From contig CAXTAO010000003.1 of NCBI GenBank assembly GCA_964242625.1, forward strand, positions 62,001-126,000: a stretch of DNA of 64,000 nucleotides, given 5' to 3'. The position numbers and the translations under genes were made by a program. Source of the stretch: JASLDZ01 sp964242625 (GTDB taxonomy: Bacteria; Pseudomonadota; Alphaproteobacteria; Caulobacterales; Caulobacteraceae). The notes below the pieces were generated by a model that was not told the DNA's origin, searched no databases, and saw only the letters and a list, made by a program, of their open reading frames with translations. Below, piece by piece: positions 56,448-64,000 of this stretch (positions are counted from its first letter, which is position 1; each line of letters opens with the position of its first letter).

Positions 56448-58961
56448 TCAACCGTCCCGCAGGGTCGCCGCGGGGCGGGCCGACAGCGCGAGACCGGCGG
56501 CGGCCGCGCCGGCGGTCGCGCACAGGAGGGCCACGGCGGCGAGCACGCTCGCCAGCGCCGGCCAGTCCACGCTCCAGCCGAACTTGAAGACGAGGACCAC
56601 GATCGGCCAGGCCGCGAGCGACCCAAGCGCGGCGCCCGATCCTCCGGCGATCAGGCCGACCGCCAGGTACTCGACCGTGTAGACTCCCAACACCTGGGCC
56701 GATCCGGCGCCCAGAACCTTCAGCACGGCCGTCTCGCGCGCCCGGGTGCTCGCTCCGGCGGCGACGGCCCCCACCAGCACGAGGGCCCCCGCGAGCCCCG
56801 CCACCGCCGCGGCGCCCCGCACTGCGAGCGTCAGCTGGTCGAACAGGGTCGCGGCCGAAGCGAGCTGCTCGCGCACGCTCACGATGTTGACCAGCGGAAA
56901 GGTTCGGCCGAGCGCCGACATCAGCCGCGCCTCCTGGGCGGCGGAGGCCTTGGCGATGGCCACGTGGCGCAGGTCGGCCCCGGCGACCGCCGCCGGGTCG
57001 ATCACCAGCGCGAAGCTCGTGCCGAAGCCACCCCAGTTCACGCGTCGCAGGGCGGCCACGCGGGCGGGGAGGTCACGCCCAAGCAGCGAGACGGTCAGCG
57101 TGTCGCCCGGCTTCAGTCCGGCCCCCCGCGCGAGCCGCTCGTCGACCGCCACCTCGGGCGGTCCGGCGTAGTCGACCGGCCACCATCGCCCAGCGGTCAC
57201 CTGAGCGTCCGGCGGGGCGGGGCCGAGCGCGGCGATGGAGATGTCCTGGTCGAACGCCCACCGCTGGCCGGGTTCAATGCGTCCGAGGTCGACGGGGCGG
57301 CCGTTCAAGGCGGTGATGCGCCCGGTGGCGAAAGGGGCGCGGCGGTACCGATCGGGCGTCAGCGGGCCGAGGACCCGCGTCAGCTCGGCGTCGAAGGCGG
57401 CGGCGCGCTCGCCGGGGATCTGGGTGAAGATCAGCGACGGCGCGCTGGTCGGGGCGACGTCGCGGATCTGGCGCACGAGACTCGACTGCACCAGCACCAC
57501 GGTGACGAGGAGCGCGACGCCCAGACCGATGGCAGGCGAGGCGGTGCGCGCGGCCGAGCGCGGACCCGCGAGGTTAGCGAGGCCGATACGCACGGCGCCC
57601 CGCGTCGGCTCGCGGACGGTCCGGGCCAGGGCGGCGGCGGCGCGACCGGCCGCCCAGAGGGCCGCGAAGCTGACGACGAGCCCCACGATCATGACCAGCG
57701 CCGTGCTCGCCGTCGGTGCGGTCACGACCGTCAGTGCGAAAAGCCCGACCGCCGCACCTCCCGCGCCGGCAAGCTCCAGCCCGAAGCCGACGCGCCCGGT
57801 CAGGTCGCGCCGGAACAGGGCGGCAGGCGGCGTGGAGCGCGCCCGCGCCAGGGGGATCAGCGAGAAGAGCGCCGCCGTCAGCGCTCCGAAAGCGGCCGCC
57901 CGGAGCAGCGGACCCGGGTAGACCGCGAACAGCGCGGGGATGCTCAGCCGGTCGCGCACCGCCCAGCCCAGGACCAGCGGCGCCGTCGCGCCGACGCCTA
58001 GTCCGATGGCGACGCCGAGGAGGCTCAAGGCCGCGATCTGCAGGAGGTAGGTGTCGCGGATCAACGCCGCGTCGGCTCCCAGCGCCTTCAGGACTGCGAT
58101 GCCGGGCTTGCGCTGCTCGAGATAGCCGGCCACCGCGGTCGACAGGCCCAGCCCTCCCGCGACCAGGGAGGCGAGGCCGATGAAGCCCAGGAAATACTCC
58201 AGCTGGTCGATCAACCTGTCGAGCCCGGCGGCCGCCTCGTTGCGCCCCCGCAGGCGCGCGTCGCTTTCTGGGAAGCTGCGCTTGAAGTCGGCGATCGCCG
58301 CGGCCGGATCGTGCGGCGCTGTGAAGGCGGTACGGATTATCTCGCCGAACAGGCTGTCTGCCGCGAGCAGCCCCGAGCGCTCGAGGGCTGCGGCGGAAAC
58401 GATGACGCCCGGACCCAGCGCGAAGCCGCGACCCAGTCGGTCCGGCTCGCGGGTGATCACGCCCCGCACCACGAAGCGGGCGTCGCCGATCAGGAAACCG
58501 TCGCCGAGGCGCAAGCCCAGTCGGTCGAGCAGCGCCGGCTCGACCACGGCGCCGGGGCCGCCCTGATTGTTCGCTAGCGCCGCCCGCAGGCTCGTCGCGC
58601 CGGAGAGGCCGAACGCGCCGACCAGCGGGTAGGCGGCGTCCACACCACGGACCTCGGCCAGCCGACGGCGAGCACCCGGTCCCTGCGCCATGGCGCGCAC
58701 ATGGAGCGTATCGCTGCTGCGCCCCAGGCGAGCGAACATGGCGCGCTCGGCGGGCGTGAACCGGCGCGCCTCGACCGACGCCGCCAGGTCGCCTCCGAGG
58801 ATGCCGCGCGCCTGCGCCGCCAGCCCCTCGCGGAAGGCCTGCGCGGTCGAACCCGCCGCCGCCAGCGCCGCCACCCCGAGGGCCAGGCAGGCCAGGAACA
58901 CGCGAAAGCCCCTCACGCCGGAGCGCAGCTCGCGCCTCGCGAAGGTGAGCGCGAGGCTCAT
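56448..58961 (-). CDS. FtsX-family ABC transporter permease (YbbP-like)
   Basis: 837 residues. The layout is N-terminal helix, large periplasmic domain, three helices, a central membrane region, a second periplasmic domain, then three C-terminal helices with two FtsX domains (ETAVLKVLGAGSAQVLGVYTVEYLAVGL near the end; KPGIAVLKALGADAALIRDTYLLQ in the middle). This is the YbbP/DUF214 organisation. The ATG overlaps the ATPase stop (ATGA). With its partner it probably works on lipid or hydrophobic substrates in the envelope; the neighbouring GDSL esterase fits the conserved tesA-ybbA-ybbP arrangement. Confidence 0.9.
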   Translation of the reverse strand: MSLALTFARRELRSGVRGFRVFLACLALGVAALAAAGSTAQAFREGLAAQARGILGGDLAASVEARRFTPAERAMFARLGRSSDTLHVRAMAQGPGARRRLAEVRGVDAAYPLVGAFGLSGATSLRAALANNQGGPGAVVEPALLDRLGLRLGDGFLIGDARFVVRGVITREPDRLGRGFALGPGVIVSAAALERSGLLAADSLFGEIIRTAFTAPHDPAAAIADFKRSFPESDARLRGRNEAAAGLDRLIDQLEYFLGFIGLASLVAGGLGLSTAVAGYLEQRKPGIAVLKALGADAALIRDTYLLQIAALSLLGVAIGLGVGATAPLVLGWAVRDRLSIPALFAVYPGPLLRAAAFGALTAALFSLIPLARARSTPPAALFRRDLTGRVGFGLELAGAGGAAVGLFALTVVTAPTASTALVMIVGLVVSFAALWAAGRAAAALARTVREPTRGAVRIGLANLAGPRSAARTASPAIGLGVALLVTVVLVQSSLVRQIRDVAPTSAPSLIFTQIPGERAAAFDAELTRVLGPLTPDRYRRAPFATGRITALNGRPVDLGRIEPGQRWAFDQDISIAALGPAPPDAQVTAGRWWPVDYAGPPEVAVDERLARGAGLKPGDTLTVSLLGRDLPARVAALRRVNWGGFGTSFALVIDPAAVAGADLRHVAIAKASAAQEARLMSALGRTFPLVNIVSVREQLASAATLFDQLTLAVRGAAAVAGLAGALVLVGAVAAGASTRARETAVLKVLGAGSAQVLGVYTVEYLAVGLIAGGSGAALGSLAAWPIVVLVFKFGWSVDWPALASVLAAVALLCATAGAAAAGLALSARPAATLRDG

Positions 58962-59662
58962 GCCGGCCTCAGCCGTCCGCCCGACATGCGAACCACCCGA
59001 TCCGTCCGCCCGGCCAGCGCGGGGTCATGGGTGACGAGCACGAGCGCGGCCCCCGTCTCCGCGAGCAACTCGAACATGAGGTTGGCGACCGCGCCGGCGT
59101 TGGCGTCGTCCAGGTTGCCGGTAGGCTCGTCGGCGAACAGCAGCGCCGGGCGGATGCTGAGCGCGCGGGCCAGGGCCACGCGCTGCTGCTCTCCGCCGGA
59201 GAGCTGGTGCGGATAGTGCCGCCGCCGCGGGGCGAGGCCCACGCGATCCAACCACTGGCGCGCGGTGGCCAGGGCGCCCTCCCGATGGTCGATCTCCAGC
59301 GGCGCGGCCACGTTCTCCTCGGCCGTCATGTTGGGCAGCAGGTGGAAGCTCTGGAACACGAGCGAAACGCGACCGCGACGCAGCTTCGCCCGGCCGGCCT
59401 CGTTCAGCCCGGCGAGGTCGACGCCGAACAGTCGGACCTCGCCGGCCGTCGGGCGCTCCAGTCCCGCCGCCACCGAGATCAGCGAGGACTTCCCCGCGCC
59501 CGAGGGGCCCGTCACCGCCACCCGCTCTCCCACGCCCACCTCGAGCGCCGCGTCGCTCAGGATCGCCACCGGGCCGGCGCTCGAGGGGAGTGTCAGATCC
59601 ACACCCCGCAGCCGCAGGGGAGGTGGCGAGGCGAGCTGGGCGGCGGGTGTGCGGGAGGTCAC
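58958..59662 (-). CDS. ABC transporter ATPase (YbbA/LolD-like)
   Basis: 234 residues. Walker A is TGPSGAGKSSLI, the Q-loop is LVFQSFHLLPNMTAEENV, the signature is LSGGEQQRVALARALS, Walker B is ALLFADEPTGNLDD, and the switch His lies in LVLVTHDPALA. It energises the permease that overlaps it. The start is GTG 59662; 26 bases separate it from the divergent esterase start at 59689. Confidence 0.93.
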   Translation of the reverse strand: MTSRTPAAQLASPPPLRLRGVDLTLPSSAGPVAILSDAALEVGVGERVAVTGPSGAGKSSLISVAAGLERPTAGEVRLFGVDLAGLNEAGRAKLRRGRVSLVFQSFHLLPNMTAEENVAAPLEIDHREGALATARQWLDRVGLAPRRRHYPHQLSGGEQQRVALARALSIRPALLFADEPTGNLDDANAGAVANLMFELLAETGAALVLVTHDPALAGRTDRVVRMSGGRLRPA

Positions 59663-59688
59663 GTGTCACCTACATGGGGGTGGCCGCC

Positions 59689-60348
59689 ATGCCTGTCGCC
59701 GCTTTTCCCCGACGATCTTTCGTGCTGGCGGCCGTAGGCGTCATCGCCGGCGCCGCGGGCCCAGCGCCGGTGGTGACCATCCTGGGCGACTCGATCGCCG
59801 CCGGTCTGGGGCTTCCCGCCGCGCAGGCCCTGCCGGCTCAGCTGCAGGCCGCCCTTTCGGTTCGGGGCGTGCGCGCGACTGTCCGGGGCGCCGGCGTCTC
59901 GGGCGACACGACGGAGGGAGCGCTGGCGAGAGCCGACTTCAGCGTGGGCGCCGACACGGCCGTGTGCGTGATCGAGCTGGGCGGCAACGACTTCCTCCAG
60001 TCGCTGAGCCCCGGCGACACCGAGCGCAACCTCCGCGCCATCATCGCCAAGCTGCAGCGCCGGCGCATTGCGGTGGTGCTGGCGGGCGGTCGCCTGCCGG
60101 CGCGCGCGACGGGCGCTTACGGCCGCGAGTTCGCCGCGATCTTCCCGCGGGTGGCCCGGGCTGCGCACGTGGTGCTCGCACCCGACCTGCTCGACCAGAT
60201 CTTCGAAAGGCGCGACCTGCGGCAGAGCGACGGGCTGCACCCCAACGGCGCGGGCGTGCGACTGATCGCGTCGAGACTGGCCCCCTTCGTCGCGCGCGCC
60301 CTCGCCGCGCCAGGCCTGCGCGCAGGCGGCGCAGCACGCGCCGGCTAG
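59689..60348 (+). CDS. tesA: GDSL-family esterase/thioesterase, TesA-like
   Basis: 219 residues. A Tat-like N-terminus (FPRRSFVLAAVGVIAGAAG) indicates export. SGNH blocks are ILGDSIAAGLGLP (Ser), RGAGVSGDTTEGAL (Gly), IELGGNDFLQ (Asn) and SDGLHPNGAG (Asp-His). TesA-type arylesterase/lysophospholipase/thioesterase activity is expected in the periplasm. ATG 59689 follows GGGGGTGG; an upstream ATG at 59674 lacks a ribosome binding site. Its stop overlaps the convergent transglutaminase stop on the other strand inside CTAG. Confidence 0.9.
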   Translation: MPVAAFPRRSFVLAAVGVIAGAAGPAPVVTILGDSIAAGLGLPAAQALPAQLQAALSVRGVRATVRGAGVSGDTTEGALARADFSVGADTAVCVIELGGNDFLQSLSPGDTERNLRAIIAKLQRRRIAVVLAGGRLPARATGAYGREFAAIFPRVARAAHVVLAPDLLDQIFERRDLRQSDGLHPNGAGVRLIASRLAPFVARALAAPGLRAGGAARAG

Positions 60349-61151
60349 ACCTCTTCCAGGGTCGTCACCTCGAACCGGACCAGGCGCGCCGACCCGAACG
60401 CGGTGGAGAGGGCGACGTCGGTCGCGTCGCGGCCGTAGGCCATCACGATGCGGCCGATCCTCGGTCGGTTGTGGCGCGCGTCGAAGGTCCGCCAACGCCC
60501 CCCCAGGTAGACTTCGAACCAGGCCGAGAAGTCCATCGCCGCGTCGATCGGCGCCACCCCGATGTCGCCGAGGTATCCCGTGGCGTAGCGGGCGGGGATG
60601 TTCATGCAGCGACAGAGCGCGACGGCCAGATGGGCGAAGTCGCGGCATACGCCCAAGCGTTCCTGGTGCGCCTCGAAGGCCGTGCGGGTGGCGCGGGCGT
60701 GGGGGTAGCCGAATTTCAGGTGCGCGTGGGTGTAGTCCACGATGGCCTGCACCCGCTCCCAGCCCGGCTCCACTTGCCCGAACTCGGCCCAGGCCGTGTC
60801 CATCAGGTGTTCGGTCTCGCAGTAGCGACTAGGCAGCAGGAACGGCAGCACGTCGTCGGGCAGAGCGTCCACGGGATGCTGAGCGGCGCCCGGAGAGACT
60901 TCGTCCGCCAAGCCGCTGTCGGCGACGAGGAAATCGGCCGAGATCGTCGTCACGCCCCGCGGCAGGAGGCTCCGGGTCATCCGGTTGCCGAAGCTGTCGA
61001 GGTGCTGACGAGACGGCAGCGGCGGATCGGACACGAGCACCTCCGGCTCGAGAAGATCCTTCGCTCGTTCCGGCCGCAGGTTGAGGAGCAGGAGAACCGG
61101 GGTCGGCGCCGGGCACTCGTATGACAGCGTGAAGCCGCAGCGGATCTTCAC
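60345..61151 (-). CDS. Transglutaminase-like cysteine peptidase 2
   Basis: 268 residues from GTG 61151, 10 bases after the stop of the preceding gene. A beta-rich N-terminal domain (FTLSYECPAPTPVLLLLNL) is followed by the transglutaminase core with Cys in RLGVCRDFAHLAVALCR, and an Asp/His-containing end WRTFDARHNRPRIGRI. Proteins of this class occur in pairs in alphaproteobacteria and may be peptidases or amidases; the natural substrate is unknown. No signal peptide is present. Confidence 0.85.
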   Translation of the reverse strand: MKIRCGFTLSYECPAPTPVLLLLNLRPERAKDLLEPEVLVSDPPLPSRQHLDSFGNRMTRSLLPRGVTTISADFLVADSGLADEVSPGAAQHPVDALPDDVLPFLLPSRYCETEHLMDTAWAEFGQVEPGWERVQAIVDYTHAHLKFGYPHARATRTAFEAHQERLGVCRDFAHLAVALCRCMNIPARYATGYLGDIGVAPIDAAMDFSAWFEVYLGGRWRTFDARHNRPRIGRIVMAYGRDATDVALSTAFGSARLVRFEVTTLEEV

Positions 61152-61161
61152 GGCGCGGCCA

Positions 61162-62070
61162 TTAGGCCACCTGTCGCTTGGGGGCCGAAGGCACGGAGGT
61201 GACTTCGACCTCGACGTCCATCCCGATGAGCTCGTCCGACTCGCCTTCGTAGCTGCCGGCGAGGGGGACCGCCTGGAGCGGATCACGGGTCACCGCCACC
61301 TTGATCAGGTCGTGGGAGCCGACGATGCCGTTGGTCGGGTCGAACTCCACCCAGCCGCAGCTTGGCAGATAGACCTGCGCCCAGGCGTGTGTGTGGCCGC
61401 CACCCTTCGGCCCGACTTTGCCAGCCAGAGGCTGGCAGTAGATGTAGCCCGACACGAAACGCGCCGCGAGGCCGAAGGAGCGCGCGCCTTCCATGAAGAG
61501 CACCGCGAAGTCCCGGCAAGTGCCGGAACCCAGCGACAGCGTCTCGGATGGAGACTGTGTGCGCCCGTCGAAACGCTGGGCGTAGCGGAAGCCCTCGCGG
61601 ATGCCGTGGGTCATGTCGGCCAGGGCGCTGACGACGGGGGTGGGTCCTTCCGTGCGGAGGAAGCGCCGGGCGAAAGCTGAGACGGCTCCGCCGGGATCCG
61701 ACGCTCCGGGTTCTATGAGCCGCAGGAGGTCGGGCATGTCTTCCGCGCCATAAGCGAAGGGGAAGGTCGGGCCGGAAGGTGCGATCGCCTCTTCGACGTC
61801 GGACAGGAGCGGCGCGGGATCGTGGTCGAGCACGACCCGGCTCTCGAAGCGGAGCTCGTCGGACAGCCCGCCCGGTTGAACCACGCCCACGCAGTTGCCG
61901 AAGACGTCGTGGCGATATCGAACAGAGCCCGTAGGCGAGATGATCAGCCGGAAGTCGCGCACCCGCTGGTCGTGCCCCTCACGCGGCCTCAGCATGAAGC
62001 GGTGCTCGCCGAACGCCACGGGCGTGCGGTACCTGTACCGAGTGAGGTGGCGGATTTGAAGCCGAGCCAT
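61162..62070 (-). CDS. Transglutaminase-like cysteine peptidase 1
   Basis: 302 residues. The N-terminal bacterial transglutaminase beta domain is LQIRHLTRYRYRTPVAFGEHRFMLRPREGHDQRV. The core has catalytic Cys in GSGTCRDFAVLFMEGARSFGLAARFVSGY, His in GGHTHAWAQVYLPSCGWVEFDPTNG, and the Asp in that same strand. It is the first gene of a two-gene leftward unit. The start is ATG 62070; no strong ribosome binding site is visible. Confidence 0.88.
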   Translation of the reverse strand: MARLQIRHLTRYRYRTPVAFGEHRFMLRPREGHDQRVRDFRLIISPTGSVRYRHDVFGNCVGVVQPGGLSDELRFESRVVLDHDPAPLLSDVEEAIAPSGPTFPFAYGAEDMPDLLRLIEPGASDPGGAVSAFARRFLRTEGPTPVVSALADMTHGIREGFRYAQRFDGRTQSPSETLSLGSGTCRDFAVLFMEGARSFGLAARFVSGYIYCQPLAGKVGPKGGGHTHAWAQVYLPSCGWVEFDPTNGIVGSHDLIKVAVTRDPLQAVPLAGSYEGESDELIGMDVEVEVTSVPSAPKRQVA

Positions 62071-62349
62071 CGTGAGGAGCTAACCTCGGATCGCTGCGAT
62101 TCGGGTAAACCCGCTGATCGGAAAAACGACCGAGAGCCCGCGAATGTTCGTCGCACGGGCGCCTCTGCCGTGGGTTTGTTCGAACGGCGTCTGCAAGTCG
62201 GTCGGAGAAGGGCTCGGCGCCGGCTTGCGGGAGGGTCGTCCAGCGTCGCGCAGCGGCTGGGGCGGTTGGACGCGCGCCTGCGCCGTCCCCTATGCTGATC
62301 GGGCCGACGATCCTCGCCTCACGAAGGGTCGTGGCCAGGAGGCCCGCCC
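62071..62349. other. Intergenic region between divergent transglutaminase and acs genes
   Basis: 279 bases with no gene. AGGAGG at 62337-62342 is the ribosome binding site of acs. I see no clear promoter hexamers, operator or hairpin. Confidence 0.4.

Positions 62350-64000
<1,651 letters not shown>

Overview
The window is GC-rich, gene-dense bacterial chromosome. Gene content points to an alphaproteobacterium, most likely Caulobacterales (Caulobacter/Phenylobacterium-like). The signs are TonB-dependent receptors paired with SapC, cupin-like and tryptophan-halogenase genes, a Caulobacter-style LacI operator, a SWIB-domain protein, and chains of genes joined by GTGA/ATGA overlaps. This placement is inference; no rRNA or tRNA is present to confirm it.

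Layout. (1) 1-4.6 kb: ordinary genes, namely a Gfo/Idh/MocA oxidoreductase cut by the left edge, a Tat-exported DUF885 peptidase, exonuclease III and a SWIB protein. (2) 4.7-28.8 kb: a non-flagellar type III secretion system (T3SS). A leftward operon carries a lytic transglycosylase, sctV, sctC, sctD, a needle-like gene, sctI, sctJ, sctK, sctL, sctN, sctO and sctP. A second leftward operon carries a cytoplasmic histidine kinase, a FixJ/NarL-type regulator, sctQ, sctR, sctS, sctT, a SPOR protein and a FlgJ-like protein; a LysM-lysozyme gene and a secreted protein follow. Rightward are sctU, a FliO-like gene and a cysteine-free, probably secreted protein. (3) 28.9-54.3 kb: a xylan/xylose-type carbohydrate locus. 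It holds cupin-like, SapC and TonB receptor genes, two FAD halogenases around a small exported protein, and a leftward run of xylB, xylA, carboxylesterase, polysaccharide deacetylase, GH9, GH3 and an acetyl-esterase-like gene. A divergent LacI-type regulator and a second TonB receptor complete it. (4) 54.3-64 kb: TPR-sulfotransferase, a tesA/ABC-exporter pair, two transglutaminase-like genes, and acetyl-CoA synthetase cut by the right edge.

How it fits together. The T3SS has every export-apparatus, basal-body, sorting-platform and ATPase gene I would expect. I see no gatekeeper (SctW) and no hydrophobic translocators. It carries unusual extras: a FliO homologue, three peptidoglycan-active proteins (one lacking its catalytic Glu), and an inverted repeat CTAGGG-N4-CCCTAG in front of two accessory genes, with a degraded copy at the regulator gene. 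The lysozyme has no Sec signal and is followed 4 nt later by a periplasmic-type protein, a layout like an effector and its immunity partner. In the sugar locus, an identical 11-base operator core occurs at xylB/xylR and between the first TonB receptor and sapC. This suggests one LacI-type (XylR) regulon covering uptake, the halogenase group and catabolism.
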